In this document: positions 1 through 6,833 of the stretch, piece by piece
Layout: each line of letters begins with the position of its first letter
Position numbering within the stretch: the stretch's first letter is position 1
Assembly: GCA_045617525.1 (NCBI GenBank)
Contig: JAZLIT010000184.1
Location: 1 to 8,767, forward strand
DNA: 8,767 nucleotides
DNA from: JAZLIT01 sp045617525
Lineage (GTDB): Bacteria > Bacillota > Bacilli > Bacillales_A > Planococcaceae
Direction of reading: 5' to 3'
Notes under the pieces: model-generated
The model's input: only the letters and a program-made list of their open reading frames with translations
What the model was told of the DNA's origin: nothing
Databases searched by the model: none
Translations under genes and position numbers: made by a program

Positions 1-35
1 AAAAAAAGACCAAGTTCGCAATGAACTTGGTCTTT
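1..35 (-). terminator. Intrinsic terminator of acnA
   Basis: A perfect 13-bp inverted repeat (arms 5-17 and 23-35, 5-base loop) contains the GC-bearing core GACCAAGTTC. Read on the minus strand, the stem begins 11 bases after the acnA stop codon and ends in a run of seven T, the classic rho-independent layout. On the plus strand the stem is followed by CATTTAAA, a poor U-tract, so I call it for the minus strand only. Confidence 0.93.
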
Positions 36-46
36 CATTTAAATGA

Positions 47-2755
47 TTATTGTTGAGCAGCTTTCGCGCGTAATACCATTTGTAAGATACCACCGTGACG
101 GTAGTAATCTACTTCTACTTCTGAATCGAAACGAGCTAACGCTTTGAATTCAGTTACTTTACCTTCTGGAGAAGTTGCAGTAACAGTTAGGATATCACGT
201 GGTTTAACATCATCTGTTAAGTTAACAGCAAATGTTTCGTTACCAGTTAAGCCTAAAGAGTCAGCAGAATCGCCGTTTAAGTATTGTAATGGAAGAACAC
301 CCATCATTACTAAGTTAGAACGGTGAATACGCTCATAAGATTGTGCGATTACAGTTTTAACGCCTAGTAAGAATGTACCTTTAGCAGCCCAGTCACGAGA
401 TGAACCCATACCGTAGTCGTTACCAGCTAATACTACTAAGCCAGTGCCTGCTTCTTGATATTTCATACATGCATCGTAAATGTACTCAACTTCGCCTGTT
501 GGCCAGTAAGTAGTGAAACCACCTTCTGTACCTGGAGCTACTTGGTTACGGATACGGATGTTAGCGAAAGTACCGCGCATCATAACTTCGTGGTTACCAC
601 GACGAGAACCGTAAGAGTTGAAGTCGCGAATAGCTACGCCGTTTTCGATTAAATATTTACCTGCAGGTGTATCTTTACCGATTGCACCAGCTGGAGAAAT
701 ATGGTCAGTTGTAATTGAATCACCAAACTTAGCCATTACACGTAAACCAGCAAGTGTTTTGATTGCTTCTGGCTCTTTAGAAAGACCAGTGAAGAATGGT
801 GGGTTTTGGATATAAGTTGATTTTTCATTGAATGTGTATAGAGATTCAGTTGAAGTCTCGATCGCATTCCAAGCTTCGTTATTAGTAAATACTGTTGCAT
901 ATTCTTTTTGGAATAATTCACGAGTTACTACTTTGTTTAATACAGCGTTAACTTCTTCAGTTGAAGGCCAGATGTCGTCGAAGAATACTTCTTTGCCGTC
1001 TGGAGTTACTGAGATTGGATCTTTTTGTAAGTCGATGTCAACAGTACCAGCTAAAGCGTATGCAACAACTAGCGGTGGAGATGCTAAGTAGTTAGCTTTA
1101 ACTAATGGGCTAATACGACCTTCGAAGTTACGGTTACCAGAAAGTACAGACGTTACGAATAAGTCTTGTTCTTTAATAGCGTCTTCGATTTCAGGAAGTA
1201 ATGGACCTGAGTTACCGATACATGTAGTACAACCGTAACCTACAGTGTTGAAGCCGATTGCATCAAAGTATTTTTGTAGATCTGCATCTTCTAAGTAACC
1301 AGTTACAACTTTTGAACCTGGTGCTAAAGAAGTTTTAACCCATTTAGCTGGTTTAATACCTAGCTCAACCGCTTTTTTCGCAACTAAAGCTGCAGCGATT
1401 AAAACGTATGGGTTTGAAGTATTTGTACAAGATGTAATTGCAGCAATTGCAATCGCACCTGTTGGAATTTCTAGGTCGCCTTCTGCAAATTTAGCAGTAC
1501 CTACTTTAGCGAATTCTTCTTCACTTAAACCGAAACCTTGAGTTCCTTGAGGAGCTACTAAAGATGAACGGTAAGTAGATTTCATTTCAGTTAAAGGAAT
1601 TAAATCTTGAGGACGTTTAGGACCAGAAAGGTTAGCAACGATATCAGCAAGGTTAATTTCTAAAACGTCAGTGTATACAGGCTCTAATGCTGCATCAAAG
1701 AACATGTCATTAGCTTTTAAGTAGTTTTCTACTACAGCAATGTGCTCTTCGTCACGGCCAGTTAGACGCATGTAGTTTAATGATTCTTCGTCAACTGCGA
1801 AGAAACCACAAGTAGCACCATATTCTGGAGCCATGTTTGAGATTGTAGCACGGTCAGCAAGTGGTAAAGCAGGTACGCCAGGTCCGAAGAACTCAACGAA
1901 TTTGTTTACTACACCTTTAGCACGTAATACTTGAGTAACTTTAAGAGCTAAGTCAGTAGCAGTAGTTCCGTTTGGAAGTGAACCTACTAATTTAACACCA
2001 ATTACTTCAGGGATTGGGAAGTATGAAGGTTGACCTAACATACCAGCTTCTGCTTCAATACCACCAACACCCCATCCAAGAACGCCGATACCATTGATCA
2101 TTGTTGTATGTGAGTCAGTACCTACTACTGAGTCTGGGAATGTCTCGAATGTACCGTCAGCGTTTTCTTTAACGTGTACGATTGGAGCTAAATACTCTAA
2201 GTTAACTTGGTGTACGATACCAGTTGCTGGTGGTACAGCGCGGAAGTTATCATAAGAAGTTTGAGCCCATTTTAAGAAGTTATAACGTTCAGCGTTACGC
2301 TCGAACTCAAGTTCCATGTTAGCGTTTAATGCTGCTGCGTTACCGTATTTGTCAACTTGTACTGAGTGGTCAATTACAAGGTCAACTGGGATTGCTGGGT
2401 TGATTTTATCTGGATCTCCACCCATTTCTTTCATTGCAGAACGTAATGAAGCTAAGTCTACTACTACTGGTACACCAGTGAAATCTTGTAGTACTACGCG
2501 AGATGGTTTGAATGGTACTTCAGCTTCTGTGTTAGCGTCTTTACCCCATTTTGCTAGTTCATTAACGTGCTCTTCTTTGATTACATAGTTGTCATATTGA
2601 CGTAAAACAGATTCTAATAATACTTTGATTGAGTATGGTAGGCGTGAAACGTTTGCGATACCAGCTTCTTCGATAGCAGCTAAACGGAAGTAGTTATAAG
2701 TCTTGCCGTTTACCTCAAATGAAGAACGACTGTTGTGTAAGTTTTGTTGTGTCAT
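47..2755 (-). CDS. acnA: Aconitate hydratase (aconitase A, CitB type)
   Basis: This 902-residue enzyme interconverts citrate and isocitrate through cis-aconitate in the cytoplasmic TCA cycle. Its length matches the Bacillus CitB/IRP1 family (about 900 residues). The three [4Fe-4S] ligands are visible: Cys443 in TSCTN, and Cys509 and Cys512 in GCTTCIG. Domains 1-3 carry DSHTT (214-218) and SGNRNFEGR (539-547). The C-terminal swivel domain (about 670-890) carries GDSITTDHISPAG, NSYGSRRGNHE and the active-site loop with Ser785, Ser786 and Arg787 (GMGSSRDW). The ATG start is supported by AGGGGGAA (2763-2770) seven bases upstream. In Bacillus subtilis the homologue is also an RNA-binding protein when its cluster is lost; that is family knowledge, not something seen here. 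The gene is followed by its own terminator and preceded by promoter-like sequence, so it is probably monocistronic, although upstream read-through is possible. The frame is intact and all key residues are present. Confidence 0.98.
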   Translation of the reverse strand: MTQQNLHNSRSSFEVNGKTYNYFRLAAIEEAGIANVSRLPYSIKVLLESVLRQYDNYVIKEEHVNELAKWGKDANTEAEVPFKPSRVVLQDFTGVPVVVDLASLRSAMKEMGGDPDKINPAIPVDLVIDHSVQVDKYGNAAALNANMELEFERNAERYNFLKWAQTSYDNFRAVPPATGIVHQVNLEYLAPIVHVKENADGTFETFPDSVVGTDSHTTMINGIGVLGWGVGGIEAEAGMLGQPSYFPIPEVIGVKLVGSLPNGTTATDLALKVTQVLRAKGVVNKFVEFFGPGVPALPLADRATISNMAPEYGATCGFFAVDEESLNYMRLTGRDEEHIAVVENYLKANDMFFDAALEPVYTDVLEINLADIVANLSGPKRPQDLIPLTEMKSTYRSSLVAPQGTQGFGLSEEEFAKVGTAKFAEGDLEIPTGAIAIAAITSCTNTSNPYVLIAAALVAKKAVELGIKPAKWVKTSLAPGSKVVTGYLEDADLQKYFDAIGFNTVGYGCTTCIGNSGPLLPEIEDAIKEQDLFVTSVLSGNRNFEGRISPLVKANYLASPPLVVAYALAGTVDIDLQKDPISVTPDGKEVFFDDIWPSTEEVNAVLNKVVTRELFQKEYATVFTNNEAWNAIETSTESLYTFNEKSTYIQNPPFFTGLSKEPEAIKTLAGLRVMAKFGDSITTDHISPAGAIGKDTPAGKYLIENGVAIRDFNSYGSRRGNHEVMMRGTFANIRIRNQVAPGTEGGFTTYWPTGEVEYIYDACMKYQEAGTGLVVLAGNDYGMGSSRDWAAKGTFLLGVKTVIAQSYERIHRSNLVMMGVLPLQYLNGDSADSLGLTGNETFAVNLTDDVKPRDILTVTATSPEGKVTEFKALARFDSEVEVDYYRHGGILQMVLRAKAAQQ

Positions 2756-2819
2756 TTGGATATTCCCCCTAATGTTTCTTAAATGAAAAGGCTTGATGCT
2801 ACGTCTTTTCTCCAGGTAT

Positions 2820-2839
2820 TATCATAACGCATCATGATA
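2820..2839. promoter_or_regulatory. Dyad TATCAT-N8-ATGATA over the acnA promoter
   Basis: Perfect 6-bp arms (2820-2825 and 2834-2839) cover the -10 element and most of the spacer of the proximal promoter, where a bound repressor would block RNA polymerase. In Bacillus subtilis aconitase is repressed by CcpC and CodY; I cannot assign this dyad to either. AT-rich DNA produces such arms by chance fairly often. Confidence 0.3.
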
Positions 2840-2849
2840 CATAAGTAAA
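2821..2849 (-). promoter_or_regulatory. Candidate sigma-A promoter of acnA (proximal)
   Basis: On the minus strand, TTTACT (2844-2849, 4 of 6 to TTGACA) and TATGAT (2821-2826, 5 of 6 to TATAAT) are separated by exactly 17 bases. Transcription would start near 2814 and give a leader of roughly 58 bases before the ATG. The spacing and position are good; the hexamers are imperfect, as expected for a regulated gene. Confidence 0.55.
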
Positions 2850-2860
2850 TTGCATTATTA

Positions 2861-2876
2861 TTATCTTTTGTGATAA
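2861..2876. promoter_or_regulatory. Dyad TTATC-N6-GATAA upstream of the acnA -35
   Basis: Perfect 5-bp arms with a 6-base spacer lie 11 bases upstream of the proximal -35 element, a usual place for a regulator site. A looser ATAA-N10-TTAT pair (2841-2858) lies between it and the -10 and overlaps the -35. No regulator can be named from sequence alone. Confidence 0.28.
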
Positions 2877-2927
2877 GTTTCTTTTATGACCTCTCGGAAA
2901 TACGTAATTATGCTACAATACTGAACG

Positions 2928-2956
2928 ATTATATTAAAAACTATTATAATCTTCAA
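2928..2956 (-). promoter_or_regulatory. Second candidate promoter of acnA (distal)
   Basis: On the minus strand, TTGAAG (2951-2956) and a perfect TATAAT (2928-2933) are 17 bases apart. It begins only 27 bases after the DUF2785 stop codon and would give a leader of about 165 bases. The hexamers fit sigma-A better than the proximal pair, but the region is very AT-rich (2930-2980), so a chance match is possible. Confidence 0.45.
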
Positions 2957-2982
2957 TGGAAAAATTTTTTATATAATTTTCT

Positions 2983-3816
2983 TTATTGCATTTTCATCCA
3001 TTTTGAAATGAAAATTGATGTGATACCACGTAGTTTATCGTATTTTCCGCTAAATTTTAGCGTGAAGTATAATGTTTTTGCAAATTGCATCGTATTCGTC
3101 CGTGCGGCAAAAAATTCTGGTGTATACCCTACTTCATATAAATGGCGTTGCAATTTATCGAATACTTGCTCCATCCACTCTATTAATACATCTTCAGAAA
3201 AATTACTCTTTGCTAACGCTTCAAAAATTTTCACTAAGCGCTCATCTTCATCATCGGTATAAACACGACCTTTCCAAAAGGACTCCTTCACCCCCTGTAA
3301 AATAACCGCAGCGTACTGAAGTTTCACATGTGGATGTGACAAAATCGCCGTAGCTAAATCTGCACCATGTGCCATACTATGTACCCAACCCTTAATTTCA
3401 ACAAAACCACGTACATCTTTTTCCTTACTTAAATAAGATAAGGATTGTTCCATTGCCAATTGTGCCTGTTCAACTGTTAAAAAACTAGTTTGTTGATCTA
3501 CATAGAATAACCCTGTTAACCATAGTGCTGCAAATGAGCGTGTAAATACATCATCGGGTTCGCCACTAGTAATCCCTTTATATAAGAAATTTTGCGTAGG
3601 TAAAACTTCCACTAGGTGTTGCATCAAGTCAGTTGGAATCATCTGTGCGCTTAATAATTCAATAAATAAACGGTAGTTCACTTTATCGCGCAGCTCATCC
3701 TCAGGTACCCCAATTGACGCGAGCATCGTTTCAAATAACGTAGCCCCGTGCTGTTCGATATAATCCTGGCGCTCCTCAATACTTAATTGTAAAACTTGTT
3801 GTAATGATTTTTGCAT
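2983..3816 (-). CDS. DUF2785 family protein, function unknown
   Basis: A 277-residue soluble protein, predicted mostly helical, with no signal peptide or membrane segment. I recognise the DUF2785 family by its conserved blocks: ELRDKVNYRLF (41-51), DDVFTRSFAALWL (88-100), the signature VRGFVEIKGWVHSMAHGADL (135-154) and DDEDERL (188-194). The signature contains His146-x-x-x-His150 and Asp153, a spacing that could bind a metal, but no activity is known to me. The start at 3816 is supported by AAGAGGCG (3823-3830) six bases upstream; an out-of-frame ATG four bases earlier is ignored. It is the third gene of the ravA-viaA-like cluster, 67 bases after the VWA gene, and has no convincing terminator after it. 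The family call is firm; the function is open. Confidence 0.88.
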   Translation of the reverse strand: MQKSLQQVLQLSIEERQDYIEQHGATLFETMLASIGVPEDELRDKVNYRLFIELLSAQMIPTDLMQHLVEVLPTQNFLYKGITSGEPDDVFTRSFAALWLTGLFYVDQQTSFLTVEQAQLAMEQSLSYLSKEKDVRGFVEIKGWVHSMAHGADLATAILSHPHVKLQYAAVILQGVKESFWKGRVYTDDEDERLVKIFEALAKSNFSEDVLIEWMEQVFDKLQRHLYEVGYTPEFFAARTNTMQFAKTLYFTLKFSGKYDKLRGITSIFISKWMKMQ

Positions 3817-3852
3817 TCATATCGCCTCTTTTACTCTATTGATAATTCCCAT

Positions 3853-3868
3853 CTTAAAGCACTTTAAG
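3853..3868. promoter_or_regulatory. 16-bp palindrome before the DUF2785 gene
   Basis: CTTAAAG-CA-CTTTAAG is a perfect 7-bp inverted repeat in the 67-base gap between the VWA gene and the DUF2785 gene. The two-base centre makes it a poor RNA hairpin and no T-tract follows on the minus strand, so it looks more like a protein-binding site than a terminator. I find no good promoter beside it. Confidence 0.35.
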
Positions 3869-3883
3869 TACAAATACTAGGCG

Positions 3884-5374
3884 TCATACTGTTAGATAAC
3901 CCGAAAAGACATCGGCTGCCTCGGTTAAATCATTTACTTCAATTATTTTATCTGAAAAGCGGTGAACTAGTTTTAAATCTATAGTATTAGGACGATTCGT
4001 CAAGATAATCGACGTGCATTCGAACTGACGCTTTCGTTTTATTTGATTAAATTCATTAATAAAATCAGTTGATAAAAAGCTAGACCCATCTGTAACGAAC
4101 AGCACATCTGCCCCTTTAAATTTGCTTTGCGTCAAAATAGTAAGTGATTCACGCAAAGGTTTCTCGTAATTAGTGCCACCACCTAAAAATTGCTTCGAAA
4201 AATGGATTAACTGATCCGTTGAAGAACGACCTTTCAAGAAAAATTGCACTTCACCTATGTCTAAGGCAAATGGAATAATAGCGAAATCACGTTTTTGACG
4301 TTTTGCAATCATTAGTAAAGCTAAGCAAAATGCTTTGCTCTCAGTTTTAATACTAGTCATTGAGCTACTTTCATCCATGCATATGATAATAGGTCCTTTC
4401 CCTCTACGATCCTTGCCTTTGGTGTCAAATACAAGGGTTTGTGCCTCTGCGTATCTTTTCAGGAAATCTAGGTGTGTCGATGGTAGTACATATTGTGCCA
4501 GCTCTAGTGGTATAAGTCGATTTAATTCATTATTAAGTGTAATGTTTCTACGCTCCACCATATAGTTTACTTTTGATTTCGCCTTTTTATTTGCAATTTT
4601 TTTGAAACGTCCTGCCATATCTGCAATCTGCTTCAATGTAGGATGTGTGGTAATATGTTCTGCTAGGTTAAATTGTTCCTTTAAAGACACTTGCTCAATT
4701 TTTTTTCCAACTAGTGAACTTAACGATACAATGGCTGCCTTTTTTTCTACAACTTGTGGGTGAGCAGATAATATGGAACTGGCCAGCTGTTGGTGAAATT
4801 GCCTGAGGCGCCCAATTACCTTCTGATTTGCGCCTTCTATCTCCTTCTGTGCATTTTCGGCCATACGTACTAAGGATTGATAAAGAAATTTAGTTTGATT
4901 ATTTATAGATTTTGAATCCAACTCATTTATTGCAAGCTGTTCAAGCTTCTTCTGAGTATATGCAAGTTTATGTTTAGCCACTTTTCGTTCTATTGCTGCT
5001 TTTTTCGTTTGCTGATCTTGTTTTAAATGTTCCGTTAATTGCTCGCCGATTGTAATGGTTGTTAGAACAGATAAGAGTGGATCAGATTGGGTGAAATAAT
5101 GCCAATTCTGATAATCCTCGAGTTCTAATACATTTTTAAGGAAGTCATACTGCATTAAATTCTTTTCTTTGGTGTCATCAAGCAGGCTAGGTGAGGCAGA
5201 AAAAAAGGCATACCAAATATCGCCGAGAATTTGCACGTAGCCATCTAGGATAGCCTCTCCTTGAGCGCACACAGTTTTTAGTTGCGCAGCAAAAGTAAGC
5301 AATTCATTGAAACGAGCTATGTCATCTTTAGATGTGTTAAGTACCGATTTCGAATACATTATTAGATCTTCCAT
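3884..5374 (-). CDS. viaA: VWA-domain protein, ViaA-like partner of MoxR ATPase
   Basis: A 496-residue cytoplasmic protein, close to E. coli ViaA in length (about 483) and architecture. The N-terminal two thirds are helical, with a charged, coiled-coil-prone stretch at about 115-195. A ViaA-like linker follows (MAGRFKKIA near 253, then LIPLELAQYVLP and FLKRYAEAQTLVF to about 316). The C-terminal von Willebrand A domain starts at GPIIICMDESSSM (327-339). Its MIDAS metal site looks complete: Asp334, Ser336 and Ser338 (DxSxS), Thr401 (GGGTN) and Asp429 (VTDG). ViaA stimulates the ATPase RavA and probably presents clients to it; that role is family knowledge. The gene lies 59 bases after the ATPase gene, the usual pairing. 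The start at 5374 is chosen because AGGTGAT just upstream matches the 3' half of the full Shine-Dalgarno sequence at correct register; Met6 is a weaker alternative. Confidence 0.9.
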   Translation of the reverse strand: MEDLIMYSKSVLNTSKDDIARFNELLTFAAQLKTVCAQGEAILDGYVQILGDIWYAFFSASPSLLDDTKEKNLMQYDFLKNVLELEDYQNWHYFTQSDPLLSVLTTITIGEQLTEHLKQDQQTKKAAIERKVAKHKLAYTQKKLEQLAINELDSKSINNQTKFLYQSLVRMAENAQKEIEGANQKVIGRLRQFHQQLASSILSAHPQVVEKKAAIVSLSSLVGKKIEQVSLKEQFNLAEHITTHPTLKQIADMAGRFKKIANKKAKSKVNYMVERRNITLNNELNRLIPLELAQYVLPSTHLDFLKRYAEAQTLVFDTKGKDRRGKGPIIICMDESSSMTSIKTESKAFCLALLMIAKRQKRDFAIIPFALDIGEVQFFLKGRSSTDQLIHFSKQFLGGGTNYEKPLRESLTILTQSKFKGADVLFVTDGSSFLSTDFINEFNQIKRKRQFECTSIILTNRPNTIDLKLVHRFSDKIIEVNDLTEAADVFSGYLTV

Positions 5375-5433
5375 TCAATCACCTGCTTTATCTACAGAAA
5401 TTTAGGCATACGTGTTAGTACCTTTTAATATTA

Positions 5434-6555
5434 TTAAAAACCGATAACATCTGATGTTACTTGCAGTAGTCGTTTATGCATGTCATTTTTAATTGCATAT
5501 AAGTCCGTACGATTAGGTACTTGTCGACTTTTCGTCTGAACCTCTAAAAAGATACTCTTTCCTCTCATTAATAATTCACTAAGGTTTTTGCGCTGATTTG
5601 GTGCCTTAGTAAGAATAATGTTTTGTGCACTTAATACAACTGCATCAAACTCGAGCAAGACGCGCTTTATAAATGTTTCCAATGAATCATGCGTTAAACT
5701 ATGGATAACTTCAGTTGTTTTCTCCCTTTGATTCGGTGTTTCCCATAAAATATTTGCCAATATAGCAAAATCGCATATCAAGACTGTTTGACGCCCACGT
5801 AAAAATGCCCGCGCTTTTAATATTGAAAGCGATTGTTTAAAGCGACGATCTGAAGGGCGAATTCCTTCGTCCCAAAGCTTTGTGCGGACTTTAGCCAGTG
5901 CACTGTATATTTCATCATCAATTGTAATGCTCGTTACACTCTTTTGGAGATGGGTAAGTTCTAGCATCGATAGCTTTTGGATGGGATCATGGTCCACCTT
6001 TTTTAACATAGCAATAAAATCTTCCTGTTCACGAATATAGTTAACTTCATAACGCAATAAAAAGCGGTCAAATAACGCCTCAAGTCCCTCATCTTCCTCA
6101 ATATATTCATTTGAGGATCCTACGAGTGTCATAAGAGGTGCTTCAATAGGTACACCGTTGTTATAGTAAACCCTTTCATTAATTAAGGTTAAAAGTGAAT
6201 TTAAAATCGCAGAATTGGCCTTAAAAATTTCGTCGATAAATGCGAAATGTGCTGTTGGCAACATCCCATTAATATTACGTTTATAGACGCCTTGTTCTAA
6301 ATCCTTTAAGGATAGTACGCCGAATAATTCCTCTTGCGTACTAAATGGGGTAAGTAAATGTTGAAAGTAGCTAGAACCGTCAACAATTTCACCAAGCATC
6401 GAAGAAAGCGCACTTTTCCCTGTGCCTGCTGGACCAATTAATAATAAATGTTGTCGTGCTAATAGTGCGGTAATAATCGCTTCTATTTCGGCATCACGAT
6501 CGTAAAACCTTTTATTTAAAATATGTTGGATTGTCTGTATTCGTTGCAGCAGCAT
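5434..6555 (-). CDS. ravA: MoxR-family AAA+ ATPase, RavA-like
   Basis: A 373-residue AAA+ ATPase with a complete motor core: Walker A GPAGTGKS (41-48), Walker B FAFIDE (104-109), the family stretch IFKANSAILNSLLTLINER (110-128), sensor 1 SSNE (147-150), arginine finger FDR (Arg164) and sensor 2 RPSDRR (233-238). The pattern matches the RavA/bpMoxR group, whose members form hexamers and act as chaperones with a VWA partner, here encoded immediately downstream. E. coli RavA is about 498 residues; this protein stops at 373, so the later part that holds the LARA domain appears absent, leaving about 85 helical residues after the lid. The start at 6555 is supported by AAGGGGG (6564-6570) eight bases upstream. 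It is the first gene of the likely three-gene operon and diverges from the beta-helix gene across 278 bases. Confidence 0.9.
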   Translation of the reverse strand: MLLQRIQTIQHILNKRFYDRDAEIEAIITALLARQHLLLIGPAGTGKSALSSMLGEIVDGSSYFQHLLTPFSTQEELFGVLSLKDLEQGVYKRNINGMLPTAHFAFIDEIFKANSAILNSLLTLINERVYYNNGVPIEAPLMTLVGSSNEYIEEDEGLEALFDRFLLRYEVNYIREQEDFIAMLKKVDHDPIQKLSMLELTHLQKSVTSITIDDEIYSALAKVRTKLWDEGIRPSDRRFKQSLSILKARAFLRGRQTVLICDFAILANILWETPNQREKTTEVIHSLTHDSLETFIKRVLLEFDAVVLSAQNIILTKAPNQRKNLSELLMRGKSIFLEVQTKSRQVPNRTDLYAIKNDMHKRLLQVTSDVIGF

Positions 6556-6589
6556 AGAGCTAACCCCCTTCTCCTCTTAGGTAAAATAC

Positions 6590-6603
6590 GTAATATTTAT
6601 TAC
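6590..6603. promoter_or_regulatory. 14-bp palindrome GTAATA-TT-TATTAC
   Basis: A perfect 6-bp inverted repeat with a 2-base centre lies in the presumed leader of the ravA-like gene, just downstream of where the sigma-B-like promoter would start transcription (near 6606). That is a roadblock position for a repressor. Its core ATTAC/GTAAT recurs on the other side of the divergent region (6772-6814). Confidence 0.38.
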
Positions 6604-6612
6604 TACACCTTT

Positions 6613-6637
6613 TTTCCCTACCTTTTCATTTTTAAAC
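6613..6637 (-). promoter_or_regulatory. Possible sigma-B-type promoter of the ravA-like operon
   Basis: On the minus strand, GTTTAA (6632-6637) and GGGAAA (6613-6618) are separated by 13 bases. The -35 matches the Bacillus general-stress consensus GTTTAA perfectly, and the -10 matches 4 of 6 to GGGTAT. Transcription would begin near 6606, about 50 bases before the ATG. No good sigma-A promoter lies this close to the gene. This was found by eye and is unproven. Confidence 0.38.
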
Positions 6638-6661
6638 CTACTAAAGTAGATTCTGCGCAAA

Positions 6662-6690
6662 TTTCTAATAACTTACACCAAACTTTTCAA
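6662..6690 (-). promoter_or_regulatory. Weak candidate sigma-A promoter of the ravA-like operon
   Basis: On the minus strand, TTGAAA (6685-6690, 5 of 6) and TAGAAA (6662-6667, 4 of 6) are 17 bases apart. The leader would be about 100 bases. It is an alternative to the sigma-B-like site and could coexist with it. Confidence 0.3.
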
Positions 6691-6745
6691 TATTTAGTAA
6701 CTAATTGGTGAAGAAAATCCCTGCTTAAACGTGAAATTTTTAAAA

Positions 6746-6773
6746 TTAAGAATATATTTTCCGAGAATATGAT
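6746..6773 (+). promoter_or_regulatory. Candidate sigma-A promoter of the beta-helix gene
   Basis: TTAAGA (6746-6751, 4 of 6) and TATGAT (6768-6773, 5 of 6) are 16 bases apart. Transcription would start near 6780, giving a leader of about 54 bases. It is the best match I see on this strand; the -35 is weak, so an activator or another sigma factor is possible. Confidence 0.4.
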
Positions 6774-6805
6774 TACTTTTTCCAAATTGAGTGAAAATAA
6801 GTAAT
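6772..6805. promoter_or_regulatory. Inverted repeat ATTACTT...AAGTAAT in the beta-helix gene leader
   Basis: Perfect 7-bp arms (6772-6778 and 6799-6805) with a 20-base spacer overlap the end of the candidate -10 and span the expected transcription start. A further GTAAT follows at 6810-6814. It could be an operator pair or a weak leader hairpin; it is too AT-rich and unsupported by a T-tract to be a terminator. Confidence 0.3.
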
Positions 6806-6819
6806 GTATGTAATCAATT

Positions 6820-6825
6820 AAGGAG
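6820..6825 (+). promoter_or_regulatory. Ribosome binding site that sets the beta-helix start
   Basis: AAGGAG lies eight bases before the ATG at 6834, an ideal spacing. The in-frame GTG codons at 6825 and 6828 overlap or abut this site and so cannot use it, which makes 6834 the true start. Confidence 0.85.
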
Positions 6826-6833
6826 TGGTGGGT

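Noticed and set aside
144..2588. Plus-strand open frames and one minus-strand frame opposite or inside acnA
   Set aside because: All lie within a complete, motif-rich aconitase frame, have no ribosome binding site of note and encode no recognisable protein.
2870..3305. Plus-strand open frames opposite the DUF2785 gene
   Set aside because: They are antisense to a recognisable conserved family and show low-complexity, unconvincing protein sequence.
4335..4565. 76-residue plus-strand open frame inside the VWA gene
   Set aside because: It is antisense to the MIDAS-containing region and has no recognisable features.
5423..5439. Palindrome TTTTAATA-T-TATTAAAA at the ravA-like stop codon as a terminator
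   Set aside because: It is entirely A/T, has a one-base loop and no T-tract beyond the stem, so it would not terminate efficiently between two genes of an operon.
6676..6710. CACCAA...TTGGTG inverted repeat in the divergent region
   Set aside because: The 6-bp arms are 23 bases apart and the pairing does not extend; it is likely chance.
6523..6711. 62-residue plus-strand open frame across the start of the ravA-like gene
   Set aside because: It has no ribosome binding site and overlaps the N-terminus and leader of a well-supported gene.
6804..6821. Five-codon mini-ORF (MYVIN) overlapping the beta-helix ribosome binding site
   Set aside because: It lacks its own ribosome binding site and such short frames are frequent by chance in AT-rich leaders.
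6825..6833. GTG start for the beta-helix protein (three extra residues)
   Set aside because: The GTG overlaps the AAGGAG ribosome binding site; the ATG at 6834 has ideal spacing.
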